Source: Bacteroidota bacterium (lineage in GTDB: Bacteria > Bacteroidota > Bacteroidia > Bacteroidales > Bacteroidaceae). Taken from it: 37,132 nt of DNA. Shown here piece after piece: positions 8,754 through 17,165 of this stretch (within the stretch, counting starts at the first letter, position 1; each line of letters starts with the position of its first letter). Location of the stretch: NCBI GenBank assembly GCA_023425865.1, contig JAFABV010000082.1, positions 1 to 37,132 on the forward strand, read 5' to 3'. Position numbers and translations under genes: made by a program. The notes under the pieces are model-generated. The model saw only the letters and a program-made list of their open reading frames with translations. It did not search any database and was not told where the DNA came from.

Positions 8754-8821
8754 CAGTCTCGTGTTTTTTATAAGGATTGAAAGGTATGGACACATGGGGG
8801 CACGGTGGGTCCCCCACTGTG

Positions 8822-9868
8822 TTATTTGATGCCTCGTTTGTTCAGTGCCTCGGCGTAGCGTCGCGCATTGGCCATGTGCTCTGCGTAGGTTGCGGCAAAG
8901 TTGTGGGTGCCGCTGAAATCCTCTTTAGCGCACATGTAAATATAATTATGGTGTACCATGTTGAGCACAGCGTCGATGCCCGCAATAGAAGGCACGCGGA
9001 TAGGCCCGGGAGGCAGGCCGGGGAAACGGTAGGTGTTGTATGGGCTGTTAATGTGCAGCAGCTTGTTGTATATGCGCTTCAGGCCAAACTGGCGCCATGC
9101 GAACTTGATGGTGGGGTCGGCTTGCAGGGGCATGCCCTCTGGATATTCAGCGTCGCGGAGCATCAGGCGGTTGTAGTACATGCCGGCTATCATGGGCTTT
9201 TCGCCATTGTTGGCAGTCTCCTCGTCAACGATGCTGGCCAACGTGGTCACCTGCACTGGCGTAAGTTTCAGTTTCTCAGCTTTGGCGGTGCGCTCGTCAT
9301 CCCAGAACTTCTTGTTCTCTTTCTGCATGCGCTCAAGCAAGGCTTCGGGTGAGGCATTCCAATAGATGTCGTATGTGTTGGGAATGAAGAGAGCGGCTAC
9401 GGTTGTGGTGTCATAACCATATTTCTGCAGCAGGGCATTGTCTGTAAGCACCTTGGCAAGGCGGGCGCTGTCGAGCATCAGCTTTGCGCCGAGAGCGGCC
9501 GCCATGTCCTGCATGGTGCGTACGCTTGGTACCGTGAGGTTGACGGGCGTTTGCAGGCCACCCTTGATATGGCGGAAAAGCGTGAAGGCGCCGGTGGAGG
9601 GCGTAACGGCATAGCGTCCAGTGTGTACGCGCTTGGCGATATTGCTATGACGGGCAAGCACGCAGAAAGCATGATAGCTATGCGTATTGGCGATGGGTTT
9701 AAGCTTGGTCAGCAGCGAGTCGTAGTTGTCGTTGTCGTCGATATACACATAAGTGGTCTCGCTCTTTCCGGTGAATGACGTAAAGAAGTAATAATATCCG
9801 ATGCCTACGAGCAGTAGCAGACACATGGCAGCTGGGATGAGATACCTCTTTTTGAATTCTTTATTCAT
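8822..9868 (-). CDS. mltG: Endolytic murein transglycosylase MltG
   Basis: The 348-residue protein has a short cytoplasmic N-terminus, one membrane helix (about 9-30), a LysM-like region, and a YceG catalytic domain from about residue 110. Diagnostic motifs are FIPNTYDIYW, ASIVDEET with the invariant Glu-Thr pair (217-218), MYYNRL, MPLQADPTIKFAW, NSPYNTYRFPGLPPGPI and the C-terminal GTHNFAATYAEH. MltG cuts nascent glycan strands at the outer face of the inner membrane and sets their length. Its length is normal (E. coli about 340). No clear promoter was seen directly upstream; transcription may continue from proS past a hairpin at 9947-9982. Confidence 0.93.
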   Translation of the reverse strand: MNKEFKKRYLIPAAMCLLLLVGIGYYYFFTSFTGKSETTYVYIDDNDNYDSLLTKLKPIANTHSYHAFCVLARHSNIAKRVHTGRYAVTPSTGAFTLFRHIKGGLQTPVNLTVPSVRTMQDMAAALGAKLMLDSARLAKVLTDNALLQKYGYDTTTVAALFIPNTYDIYWNASPEALLERMQKENKKFWDDERTAKAEKLKLTPVQVTTLASIVDEETANNGEKPMIAGMYYNRLMLRDAEYPEGMPLQADPTIKFAWRQFGLKRIYNKLLHINSPYNTYRFPGLPPGPIRVPSIAGIDAVLNMVHHNYIYMCAKEDFSGTHNFAATYAEHMANARRYAEALNKRGIK

Positions 9869-9946
9869 GTTATACCTTAATAATTGTTACCTGACCTGGT
9901 GTCATATCCATGATCACGCCTTGGGTTGACCCGCTATTATAGCACA

Positions 9947-9982
9947 GAATCCCTGAGGAGCAGTTTGTCTCCTCCGGGATTC
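9947..9982 (-). terminator. Hairpin downstream of proS
   Basis: GAATCCC-T-GAGGAG pairs with CTCCTC-C-GGGATTC (13 pairs, one mismatch) around an 8-base loop, 97 bp after the proS stop. There is no strong T-run on the minus strand, so termination may be partial. The rest of the 9869-10078 gap holds no gene. Confidence 0.5.
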
Positions 9983-10078
9983 CGGTGTTGTCGAGTCTTC
10001 ACCCGATACAAAGGTTTGTATCATGATGTATAGGTGATGATCGGATACGTAGATACGGTTGAGTGTTTGTTGCGAGAC

Positions 10079-11560
10079 TTAATATGACCTCGCGATGATG
10101 ACACGATACTTGGCCGGCTTACCGCTCACCATGTCTGTACCGGGTGTTTGCTCCACGTTGAAGGGCACGCAGCGGATGGTGGCCTGTGTGTCTTCCTTGA
10201 TCTTGGCCTCTGTCTCGGCGGTGCCGTCCCAGTGGCAGAGGAAGAAGCCGCCGTCTTTGACACGCTCCTGGAACTCCTCGTAGTTGTCGCACTCGTAGAT
10301 GTGAGCGTCACGATACTTGCGTGCCTTCTCAAAGATATTCTTCTGAATATCCTCCAGCAAGCCCTGCACGCGCTCTACAATGCCGTCGAAAGACACGCTC
10401 TCTTTCTCTAAAGTGTCACGGCGCATGACCTCGATGGTGTTGTTTTCTAAGTCGCGACCGCCCATGACAAGACGTACAGGTACGCCCTTGAGCTCGTAAT
10501 CGGCAAACTTGAAGCCCGGACGCTTGTTGTCTGAGGAGTCGAATTTCACGGAGATGCCCAGCTCGTTGAACTTATCGATGACCGGTTTCAGCTTTTCGCT
10601 GATGGCATCCAGTTGTTCTTGATTCTTGTTGATGGGGATGATGACCACCTGAATAGGTGCCAGCTTCGGAGGCAGCACCAAGCCGTTGTCGTCGGAGTGC
10701 ACCATGATGAGGGCACCCATCAGTCGGGTAGACACGCCCCAACTGGTTGCCCAAACGTACTCGGGCTTATTCTCCTTGTTGAGGAAGGTTACATCGAAAC
10801 TCTTGGCAAAGTTCTGTCCGAGGAAGTGGCTCGTGCCGCTCTGCAGCGCCTTGCCATCCTGCATCATTGCCTCAATGGTATAAGTGTCGAGTGCGCCGGC
10901 AAACCGCTCAGTCTCACTCTTCACGCCCTGTACCACGGGTACTCCCATGTAGTTTTCGGCAAAGTCGGCATATACGCCCAGCATCTTGCGAGCCTCCTCC
11001 TGTGCCTCCTCTTCGGTGGCGTGGGCGGTGTGTCCCTCCTGCCACAGGAACTCAGAGGTGCGGAGGAAGGGGCGCGTGCGCATCTCCCAGCGCATCACGT
11101 TGCACCACTGGTTACAGAGGATGGGCAGGTCGCGGTATGACTGTATCCAATTCTTATAGGTGTTCCATATCATCGTCTCAGAGGTGGGACGAATGATGAG
11201 TTCTTCTTCGAGCTTAGCCTCGGGATCCACCATGATGCCCTTGCCGTCGGCGGTCGATTTCAGGCGATAGTGGGTCACCACGGCACTCTCCTTGGCGAAG
11301 CCGGCAACATGCTCGGCCTCCTTGGCAAAGAAGCTCTTGGGGATGAGCAGGGGGAAATAAGCGTTCTGCACGCCGGTAGCCTTGAACATCTTGTCGAGTA
11401 CCGACTGCATCTTCTCCCATATTGCGTATCCGTAAGGCTTGATGATCATGCATCCGCGTACGGGAGAGGTCTCCGCCAAGTCTGCTTTCATCACCAAGTC
11501 ATTGTACCATTGGCTGTAGTTGTCAGCCCGCTTGGTCAAGTCTTTCAGTTCTTTTGCCAT
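10079..11560 (-). CDS. proS: Prolyl-tRNA synthetase, archaeal/eukaryotic type
   Basis: This 493-residue class II aminoacyl-tRNA synthetase charges tRNA-Pro in the cytoplasm. It begins MAKELKDLTKRADNYSQWYNDLV, here noted only by its NYSQWYNDLV core, and shows class II motifs RPTSETMIW, NVMRWEMRTRPFLRTSEF and LWQEGHTAHAT, then the anticodon-binding domain (VVIIPINKN...). The C-terminal extra domain has scattered cysteines (CDNYEEF, FFLCHW, IRCVPF) and ends in the conserved terminal tyrosine (ARSY). This is the compact form without the YbaK-like editing insertion found in E. coli ProRS; it is the usual form in Bacteroidota. A promoter element TAACTTTG lies about 117 bp upstream on the same strand. 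Confidence 0.95.
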   Translation of the reverse strand: MAKELKDLTKRADNYSQWYNDLVMKADLAETSPVRGCMIIKPYGYAIWEKMQSVLDKMFKATGVQNAYFPLLIPKSFFAKEAEHVAGFAKESAVVTHYRLKSTADGKGIMVDPEAKLEEELIIRPTSETMIWNTYKNWIQSYRDLPILCNQWCNVMRWEMRTRPFLRTSEFLWQEGHTAHATEEEAQEEARKMLGVYADFAENYMGVPVVQGVKSETERFAGALDTYTIEAMMQDGKALQSGTSHFLGQNFAKSFDVTFLNKENKPEYVWATSWGVSTRLMGALIMVHSDDNGLVLPPKLAPIQVVIIPINKNQEQLDAISEKLKPVIDKFNELGISVKFDSSDNKRPGFKFADYELKGVPVRLVMGGRDLENNTIEVMRRDTLEKESVSFDGIVERVQGLLEDIQKNIFEKARKYRDAHIYECDNYEEFQERVKDGGFFLCHWDGTAETEAKIKEDTQATIRCVPFNVEQTPGTDMVSGKPAKYRVIIARSY

Positions 11561-11676
11561 CTGATATAATTGTCTTTTTATTTGTTATGCATTGCTGTTT
11601 GGCATGATTAGGGAATTTCCTATTTAGCTGTAGGCCTTTCCCTTTGCACATTGCCGAAGCTTTCTGTAATTTTGTG

Positions 11677-11684
11677 CAAAGTTA
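11677..11684 (-). promoter_or_regulatory. Minus-strand -7 promoter element for proS (TAACTTTG)
   Basis: On the plus strand this reads CAAAGTTA, an exact TAnnTTTG match on the minus strand, giving a leader of about 110 bases before the proS ATG. No -33 box was recognised. Confidence 0.5.
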
Positions 11685-11727
11685 AGAAAAAAAGTTGGAT
11701 AAGGTCTTATCCTACTTAAAAAAGAGT

Positions 11728-11735
11728 TATCTTTG
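11728..11735 (+). promoter_or_regulatory. -7 promoter element for the OmpA-like gene (TATCTTTG)
   Basis: An exact TAnnTTTG match 36 bp before the ATG at 11772. A second plus-strand match, TAATTTTG, lies at 11667-11674 and overlaps the divergent proS promoter region. Confidence 0.5.
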
Positions 11736-11771
11736 CATCAGTTTAAATACGTAATATAAATATTTGGAATT

Positions 11772-12449
11772 ATGAAGAATATGAAAGTAGCAACAGTGGG
11801 ACTTTGCTTTCTCACTTTGTCAGGTTCTTTTGTAGGTTGCGCCACCAAGCAGGGCACGGGAGCGTTGATTGGTACGGGTGCAGGCACGGCCTTGGGTGCC
11901 ATCATTGGTAAGATTGCCGGAAACACGGCAGTAGGTGCCGCTATCGGTGGTGCCGTAGGTGCTGGTGCAGGCGCAATTATTGGCCGTCATATGGATAAAG
12001 TGGCTGCCGAGGCTGCCCAGATTCAGAATGCCAAGGTAGAGGAGGTGACAGACGCCAATGGCCTGAAGGCCGTGAAGGTGACTTTCGACTCAGGTATACT
12101 CTTTGCCACCAACCAGTCGACACTGAATGCCAATAGCAAGGCCGATTTGGCGAAATTCTCTAATGTGCTGAAGAACAACAGCGATTGTCACGTAGATATT
12201 TATGGTTATACCGACCGTTCGGGTGGTGACGGCATCAACGTGCCTCTGAGCCAGAAGCGTGCCCAGAGTGTGGCCAACTATCTCACCTCGTGTGGAGTAA
12301 GCTCTGCACAGTTGCAGAACATCCAGGGTAAGGGCAGTCAGGACGAGATCGAGGACAAGACTGTGTCGCAGGCCAACCGCCGCGTGGAGGTTTATCTCTA
12401 TGCTTCACAGGCTATGGTGGATGCCGCCAACGCAGGAACACTGAAGTAA
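11772..12449 (+). CDS. OmpA family lipoprotein with glycine-zipper domain
   Basis: The 225-residue protein has a lipoprotein signal peptide (lipobox SFVGC, Cys23), then a glycine-zipper region (about 28-72, GALIGTGAGTALGAIIGKIAG and a second GAAIGGAVGAGAGAIIG, quoted by its G-rich pattern) and a C-terminal OmpA-like peptidoglycan-binding domain (about 100-215). The latter shows FDSGILFATNQSTLN, VDIYGYTDRSG, LSQKRAQSVANYL and QANRRVEVYL, in which the Asp and Arg that grip diaminopimelate are in place. It should sit in the outer membrane or periplasm and anchor to the wall, like YiaD-type proteins. It has its own promoter and a strong terminator behind it, so it is probably transcribed alone at a high level. 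Confidence 0.9.
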   Translation: MKNMKVATVGLCFLTLSGSFVGCATKQGTGALIGTGAGTALGAIIGKIAGNTAVGAAIGGAVGAGAGAIIGRHMDKVAAEAAQIQNAKVEEVTDANGLKAVKVTFDSGILFATNQSTLNANSKADLAKFSNVLKNNSDCHVDIYGYTDRSGGDGINVPLSQKRAQSVANYLTSCGVSSAQLQNIQGKGSQDEIEDKTVSQANRRVEVYLYASQAMVDAANAGTLK

Positions 12450-12479
12450 ATCCACGAGGATAAACGTCTAAAGGATATA

Positions 12480-12517
12480 GGGGATGTAGGCTCTTTGTGA
12501 GTCTGCATCCCCCTTTT
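12480..12517 (+). terminator. Intrinsic terminator after the OmpA-like gene, abutting mtgA
   Basis: GGGGATGTAGGCTC pairs with GAGTCTGCATCCCC (14 bp, two G-U pairs) around a 5-base loop and is followed by CTTTT. It fits an intrinsic terminator 31 bp after the OmpA-like gene. It ends only 3 bp before the mtgA ATG, so it also fills the place of that gene's ribosome binding site. Confidence 0.75.
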
Positions 12518-12520
12518 GGC

Positions 12521-13240
12521 ATGAAAGCGATCAAGAAAATTGTACGGTGGACGTTGAGCTTGTTTTTCGCGTTAACCATTCTCAGTGTTGTCTTCCTACG
12601 TTTCGTCCCGGTGTACATCACCCCCCTGATGGTTATCAGGTGTTTTGAGACAGGCAGTTTCACCATGCATCATAGTTGGGTGCCCTTAGAGGATATGTCG
12701 CGACACATGCCCGTGGCTGTCATGGCGAGTGAAGACTCCCGTTTTCTGCTGCACCATGGTTTCGACTTCGATGCCATAGGCAATGCGGCTAAGCGCAATA
12801 TCAGGAACAAGGGCAGTAAGAAATACGGGGCCAGCACCATCTCCCAGCAGACGGCCAAGAATGTTTTCCTGTGGCCCGGACGTTCATGGGTGCGCAAGGG
12901 TTTCGAGGTATACTTCACGGCACTGATAGAGTTGTGCTGGAGTAAACAGCGCATTATGGAAGTTTATCTCAACTCAATAGAAATGGGAGAGGGCATCTAT
13001 GGGGTTTCGGCTTGCGCCGAATACAATTTTGGCAAGACGGCTGCCGACCTTACGCGTGGCGACTGCGCGCTCATTGCCGCTACATTGCCCAACCCGCGTC
13101 GTTTCTCGTCAAAGTCTCCCAGTGGGTACATGCGTGTGCGCCAGCGGCAAATCATGGCCAATATGCGTTTCATCCCCTCGTTCCCCAAGGAGGGAGAAGA
13201 CTATGACCCTCGCACGGCCGTAGGCGGAACGTATAAATAG
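12521..13240 (+). CDS. mtgA: Monofunctional biosynthetic peptidoglycan transglycosylase
   Basis: The ATG at 12521 is preferred to an in-frame GTG at 12497 because it directly precedes a basic stretch and the membrane helix (about 8-28). The 239-residue protein is a single GT51 domain that polymerises lipid II into glycan strands at the inner membrane. Motifs are ASEDSRFLLHHGFDFDAI (catalytic Glu of the EDxxFxxHxG motif), GASTISQQTAKNVFL, and IMEVYLNSIEMGEGIYGV. Length matches MtgA (E. coli 242 residues); there is no transpeptidase domain. The start codon follows at once on a terminator hairpin and no Shine-Dalgarno sequence is present, so expression depends on read-through or on a promoter not recognised. 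Confidence 0.92.
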   Translation: MKAIKKIVRWTLSLFFALTILSVVFLRFVPVYITPLMVIRCFETGSFTMHHSWVPLEDMSRHMPVAVMASEDSRFLLHHGFDFDAIGNAAKRNIRNKGSKKYGASTISQQTAKNVFLWPGRSWVRKGFEVYFTALIELCWSKQRIMEVYLNSIEMGEGIYGVSACAEYNFGKTAADLTRGDCALIAATLPNPRRFSSKSPSGYMRVRQRQIMANMRFIPSFPKEGEDYDPRTAVGGTYK

Positions 13241-13322
13241 TGGACACCTGCTCTCGCCCTAAAAGGGGGGACATATATGGGGGCATTAAAACGCTTTATT
13301 TCATTTCATATTATAATATAAC

Positions 13323-13391
13323 ACCCTTCCATCGTGGTACAGCTATCGCGTCTTCCCGTCTCTAAGGGAGGCTGGAAGGGTTCACTTTTTT
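13323..13391 (+). terminator. Hairpin plus T-run immediately before the pcrA start
   Basis: ACCCTTCCA (13323-13331) and TGGAAGGGT (13373-13381) pair over 9 bp. They enclose a 41-base loop with a weaker inner stem (CTTCC with GGGAG), and a run of six T follows at 13386-13391, two bases before the ATG at 13394. It resembles a terminator of mtgA or an attenuator of pcrA. Confidence 0.5.
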
Positions 13392-13393
13392 GT

Positions 13394-15916
13394 ATGCAAT
13401 CACTTCTTTCCCAACTTAATGACCACCAGCGAGAGGCCGTAACCTACTGCGACGGGCCCCAGCTGGTGATAGCTGGCGCCGGCGCCGGCAAGACCCGCGT
13501 GCTGACCTACAAGATTGCCTGGCTGCTCGAACACTATGACCTCAAGCCATGGAGCATCTTGGCGCTGACGTTCACCAACAAGGCCGCCAACGAGATGAAG
13601 GCACGTATCGGCCAGTTGGTGGGAAACGAGCGCGCCCGCTATCTGCAGATGGGAACCTTTCATTCTGTTTTCTCGCACATCCTGCGTGTAGAGGCGGCGG
13701 CCATAGACTACCGTTCTGACTTTACGATCTACGATGAGAGCGACTCGCGCTCGCTGATCAAGAATATTGTCAAGCAGATGGGCTTAGACGACAAGACCTA
13801 TAAGCCGTCATCGGTTCATGGCGCCATCTCCATGGCCAAGAACCGTCTCGTGATGCCCGACGATTATGCAGAAAATGGTGATTACATCTCTCGCGACAGG
13901 TATCGCAACATGCCCGAGACGTTTAAGATTTACGCGGCCTATCAGCAACGCTTGCGCCAGGCCAATGCCATGGACTTCGACGACCTGCTGGTGCTCACCT
14001 TCCGTCTGTTGCACGACCATGCCGACATCTGCCGCAAATATGTGGAGCGTTTCCAGTATGTGCTGGTCGACGAGTATCAGGACACCAACTATGTGCAGCA
14101 GCAGATTGTGTGGCTGCTGACCAAGGAGCGCAAGCGGATTTGTGTCGTTGGCGACGATTATCAGAGTATCTACGCATTTCGTGGAGCGAATATTGAGAAT
14201 ATCCTGAACTTCAGGAATTTATATGGCGACGCCCAACTGTTCAAGTTAGAGCAGAACTACCGTTCTACACAGTCAATCGTGGCTGCGGCCAATTCGCTCA
14301 TGAAGCATAACGAGCGGCAGATTCCCAAGGAGGTGTTCAGTGAGAACGACGAGGGTGAGAAAGTCACCATCATGGAGACCATCTCCGACAAGCGCGAGGC
14401 GGCCATGGTGTGCCGGGAAATCAAGCGCATCAAGAGTCAGGAGGGGGCGCGGTGGAGCGACTTTGCTATCCTTTACCGCACCAATGCCCAGAGCCGCACC
14501 TTTGAGGAAGAGATGCGTAAGCCCGAAGTGGGCATGGGACAATGCTACCGCATTTTTGGTGGCTTGAGCTTCTATCAGCGCAAAGAAATCAAAGATGTCA
14601 TTGCCTATTTCCGTTTGGTGGTCAATCCGGATGACGAAGAGGCGTTTCGTCGTGTCATCAATTATCCCACGCGTGGTATTGGCGGCACAACACTGCAGAA
14701 GGTTGTAGAAATGGCGCAGCACCACCAGGTAAGTCTGTGGGAAGTCATCAGCCAGCCGGTCAACTATGGCTTGGACGTGAACAAAGGTGCCTTGACCAAG
14801 CTCATTGCTTTCCGTGAACTCATCAACAGTTTTATCGTACAAGCGGCCAACACCGACGCGCTGACGTTGGGAAATCTCATTATCGAGCGGACAGGTATTA
14901 AGGCCGACTTGGCTTCCGACAAGACTGCCGAGGGCGACAGTCGCAGGCAGAACCTTGACGGACTCATCTCCGGTATTGCCGATTTTGTGCAGGGCCGACG
15001 CGAAGACGGACTCTTAGACCAGGTCTACCTGTCCGACTATCTTTCCACCGTATCATTGATGTCTGATCAAGATGGCGATGATGGTTCTGACGACAAGGTA
15101 ACGTTGATGACGATCCACTCGGCCAAGGGACTGGAATTTCCTACGGTATTTGTCGTGGGACTTGAGGAAAACATCTTCCCCAGTCTCATGTCGGTGGGTA
15201 CGCCCCGTGAAATAGAAGAGGAGCGCCGTCTGCTGTATGTGGCCATCACCCGTGCCGAGAAGCATTGTTTTCTCTCTTGGGCACATAGCCGTTGGCAGTA
15301 CGGTAAGATGGATAGCTTTGTCAATCCCAGTCGTTTTCTCAATGATATAGATCCCAAATACACCACGACGAGGGTAGAGGGGGGAAGCATTGGCAATCGT
15401 CCTCGCCGTCTTTGGGGCGACGACGATATGTCTGAGCGCCGTCCTTGGGAAGACTATGAGAGCGACCGACCCTATACTGGACAGCAGGTATGGGGGAGCG
15501 AATACCCCCGCCGCAGTAGCCGAATGCAGAATTCCCGGCCCGTGGCAGGGCAGTTTATGGCGGATGCCAAACCCAAGATTACCGCTCCCCGTCAACAAGA
15601 AAAAGCCGTAAATCCTCTCTCGCCGTCTTTAGAGGCCAAACTTAAGCAGGGAGGTCATTGGAAAAATGTATCCAAGGCCATGACCAATGGTGGCAGAACA
15701 TTGTCGCCCTCATCGCCCACCACCACGTCAACGCCCACTGCAACCGATGCCTCCGGATTGCGTGAAGGCGCCATCATCGAGCACCAACGCTTTGGAAAAG
15801 GCACCGTAGTGCGACTTGAGGGTACGGGCGAGAACCGCAAGGCGACCGTTAATTTTGAACAAACCGGACAGAAACAACTGCTGTTGAAGTTTGCCAAGTT
15901 CACTGTTGTGGGTTAG
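13394..15916 (+). CDS. pcrA: PcrA/UvrD ATP-dependent DNA helicase
   Basis: The ATG at 13394 (MQSLLSQLNDHQREAV) gives the normal N-terminus; an earlier in-frame ATG at 13334 lies inside the upstream hairpin. The 840-residue protein is a full UvrD/PcrA helicase: Q motif LNDHQREAV, Walker A GAGAGKT (Lys33), TFTNKAANEM, VDEYQDTN (Asp226-Glu227), VGDDYQSIYAFRGA, NYRSTQ, TIHSAKGLEFPTVFVVG and YVAITRAEKH. A low-complexity linker (about 700-780) leads to a C-terminal Tudor-like domain (EGAIIEHQRFGKGTVVRLEG...TVNFEQTGQKQLLLKFAK, given by its core GKGTVV and KQLLLKFA), as in PcrA proteins that bind RNA polymerase. It acts in nucleotide excision repair and in clearing replication conflicts. It differs from the nuclease-bearing helicase at 3928. 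Confidence 0.95.
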   Translation: MQSLLSQLNDHQREAVTYCDGPQLVIAGAGAGKTRVLTYKIAWLLEHYDLKPWSILALTFTNKAANEMKARIGQLVGNERARYLQMGTFHSVFSHILRVEAAAIDYRSDFTIYDESDSRSLIKNIVKQMGLDDKTYKPSSVHGAISMAKNRLVMPDDYAENGDYISRDRYRNMPETFKIYAAYQQRLRQANAMDFDDLLVLTFRLLHDHADICRKYVERFQYVLVDEYQDTNYVQQQIVWLLTKERKRICVVGDDYQSIYAFRGANIENILNFRNLYGDAQLFKLEQNYRSTQSIVAAANSLMKHNERQIPKEVFSENDEGEKVTIMETISDKREAAMVCREIKRIKSQEGARWSDFAILYRTNAQSRTFEEEMRKPEVGMGQCYRIFGGLSFYQRKEIKDVIAYFRLVVNPDDEEAFRRVINYPTRGIGGTTLQKVVEMAQHHQVSLWEVISQPVNYGLDVNKGALTKLIAFRELINSFIVQAANTDALTLGNLIIERTGIKADLASDKTAEGDSRRQNLDGLISGIADFVQGRREDGLLDQVYLSDYLSTVSLMSDQDGDDGSDDKVTLMTIHSAKGLEFPTVFVVGLEENIFPSLMSVGTPREIEEERRLLYVAITRAEKHCFLSWAHSRWQYGKMDSFVNPSRFLNDIDPKYTTTRVEGGSIGNRPRRLWGDDDMSERRPWEDYESDRPYTGQQVWGSEYPRRSSRMQNSRPVAGQFMADAKPKITAPRQQEKAVNPLSPSLEAKLKQGGHWKNVSKAMTNGGRTLSPSSPTTTSTPTATDASGLREGAIIEHQRFGKGTVVRLEGTGENRKATVNFEQTGQKQLLLKFAKFTVVG

Positions 15917-16000
15917 CGCAAGCCCTCACTTGGCGTCATACCCACAGTCATCGATGCCAATAGAGGGTGGCTAATTTCATGCCGGCATAGTTTGTAATCA

Positions 16001-16043
16001 GCGTAGGGGATAGATGCCGTTACCGGGTATTTATCCCCTACGC
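16001..16043 (+). terminator. Hairpin downstream of pcrA
   Basis: GCGTAGGGGATA and TATCCCCTACGC form a perfect 12-bp stem around a 19-base loop, 84 bp after the pcrA stop. The remaining gap to 16089 shows nothing else. Confidence 0.55.
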
Positions 16044-16088
16044 TATGCAGTGAATAGCCGTACTGCGGAAAGATTTAGCCCTGTTTCC

Positions 16089-16119
16089 TTTGAACTTTCA
16101 TAAAAAACACGTTACTTTG
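16089..16119 (+). promoter_or_regulatory. Promoter of the small beta-barrel gene
   Basis: TTTG at 16089-16092 and TTACTTTG at 16112-16119 are separated by 19 bp, fitting the Bacteroidota -33/-7 pair with one mismatch (TT for TA). The gene starts 48 bp further on. Confidence 0.5.
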
Positions 16120-16167
16120 CATTATCATTCGTATTGGCGTCAATATGGTCTGTTAATCTTTTACGTT

Positions 16168-16770
16168 ATGAGAAAAATATACTTAGCCTTGTTGTCCACC
16201 TTCATATCATTGCCAGCCATGTCGTTTGGCTTGGGCGGAAATTTTCGTTATAATGCAGAAAAGACATACTATGGTGTACGATTAGGCATTAATTTATCGG
16301 CACTGACGGGAGACGCTCCCTTGAAAACCGATGGTCATCGCACGGGCTTATATCTTGGCGGAGTAATGGGATTCAGGCTGAGCCGCCCCCTGCCGCTCTA
16401 TCTTGAGAGTGGTGTGGTATATACCGAGCGCGGCGGCAAGCAAGATGGAAGCACATGCACCCTGAATAGTTTTGAGATTCCCATGGTTGTGAAATACGGA
16501 ATCACCACCGGTACAGCCACTATCGTGAGTCCCTTCCTGGGGCCCTACTTCTCTTATGCCGTCAGCGGGAAAACCACTGGAGGACTGAGTGCCTTCAAGG
16601 AAGGCGGGTTCAACCATGGCGATATGGGCTTGAAGTTGGGCTGCGGCATCGATTACTACCATCTGTATTTAGAGGCCAGTTATCAGTATGGACTTTTGAA
16701 TATCAGCAGTCTGCCGGGTGTGGCGGCCCATACCAGCAATTTCAATGTCAGCGTAGGCTTTAATTTCTAA
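16168..16770 (+). CDS. Small outer membrane beta-barrel protein (PorT-like family)
   Basis: The ATG at 16168 is chosen because it begins a signal peptide (MRKIYLALLSTFISLPAMSFG); 26 upstream in-frame codons cover the promoter. The 200-residue protein consists of alternating polar/hydrophobic strands with frequent aromatic residues (YYGVRLGINLSAL, GLYLGGVMGFRLSR, LYLESGVVYTERGGK, VVKYGI, PFLGPYFSYAV, LGCGIDYYHLYLEASYQYGLLNI) and ends NVSVGFNF, an outer membrane C-terminal signature. This is the outer-membrane-protein beta-barrel fold common in Bacteroidota, about eight strands. No specific role can be given. It is convergent with rpmA. Confidence 0.75.
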   Translation: MRKIYLALLSTFISLPAMSFGLGGNFRYNAEKTYYGVRLGINLSALTGDAPLKTDGHRTGLYLGGVMGFRLSRPLPLYLESGVVYTERGGKQDGSTCTLNSFEIPMVVKYGITTGTATIVSPFLGPYFSYAVSGKTTGGLSAFKEGGFNHGDMGLKLGCGIDYYHLYLEASYQYGLLNISSLPGVAAHTSNFNVSVGFNF

Positions 16771-16798
16771 TCGCCCACACCTGCGAATCAAACGAAGA

Positions 16799-16826
16799 AA
16801 GCCTGCTCCCGAAAGGGAACAGGCTT
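16799..16826. terminator. Bidirectional terminator between beta-barrel gene and rpmA
   Basis: AAGCCTG-C-TCCC and GGGA-A-CAGGCTT pair (11 pairs, one mismatch) around a GAAA tetraloop. On the minus strand the stem is followed by TTCTTCGTTTG, on the plus strand by CTATGTTTGTTTGG, so it can serve both convergent genes. Confidence 0.75.
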
Positions 16827-16857
16827 CTATGTTTGTTTGGAATAAGTTGTTTGCTTG

Positions 16858-17148
16858 TTAAGCGTCAGCCTTTTTGGTTTTCTCAGCGTAAACCTCAGGC
16901 GAAAGCACAGATACCGTGCTCTTGTCGCGAGCTCCCTTGTGGAAGTAAACGATACCGTCGGCCAGTGCATACAGAGTATCATCCTTGCCCTGGGCTACAT
17001 TCTCGCCGGGGAAGTGCTTGTTGCCACGCTGGCGAACGATGATGTTGCCTGCAATGATCTTCTGGCCACCCCAGATCTTTACGCCTAAACGCTGTGAAGC
17101 TGATTCACGTCCGTTCTTTGAACTACCTACACCTTTTTTGTGTGCCAT
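16858..17148 (-). CDS. rpmA: 50S ribosomal protein L27
   Basis: The 96-residue protein begins MAHKKGVGSSKNGRES, the unprocessed bacterial L27 N-terminus that reaches towards the peptidyl transferase centre; there is no cleavable extension of the Firmicutes kind. It continues with LGVKIWGGQKIIAGNIIVRQRGN and HFPGENVAQGKDDTLYAL, both highly conserved. It lies 17 bp behind rplU on the same strand, the near-universal rplU-rpmA order, and is the last gene before a bidirectional terminator. Confidence 0.97.
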   Translation of the reverse strand: MAHKKGVGSSKNGRESASQRLGVKIWGGQKIIAGNIIVRQRGNKHFPGENVAQGKDDTLYALADGIVYFHKGARDKSTVSVLSPEVYAEKTKKADA

Positions 17149-17165
17149 GATGAATACCTCCTGAT

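Noticed and set aside
8822..9868. Broken active site in MltG because ASIVDEET has Asp before the Glu pair
   Set aside because: The Glu-Thr pair that is invariant across the family is present, and this first position varies among homologues, so no loss of activity can be claimed.
13394..15916. Second UvrD-like helicase as part of a defence system (Gabija- or AbiF-like pairing)
   Set aside because: It has the complete PcrA layout with the Tudor-like tail and housekeeping neighbours; no partner nuclease or other defence gene is adjacent.
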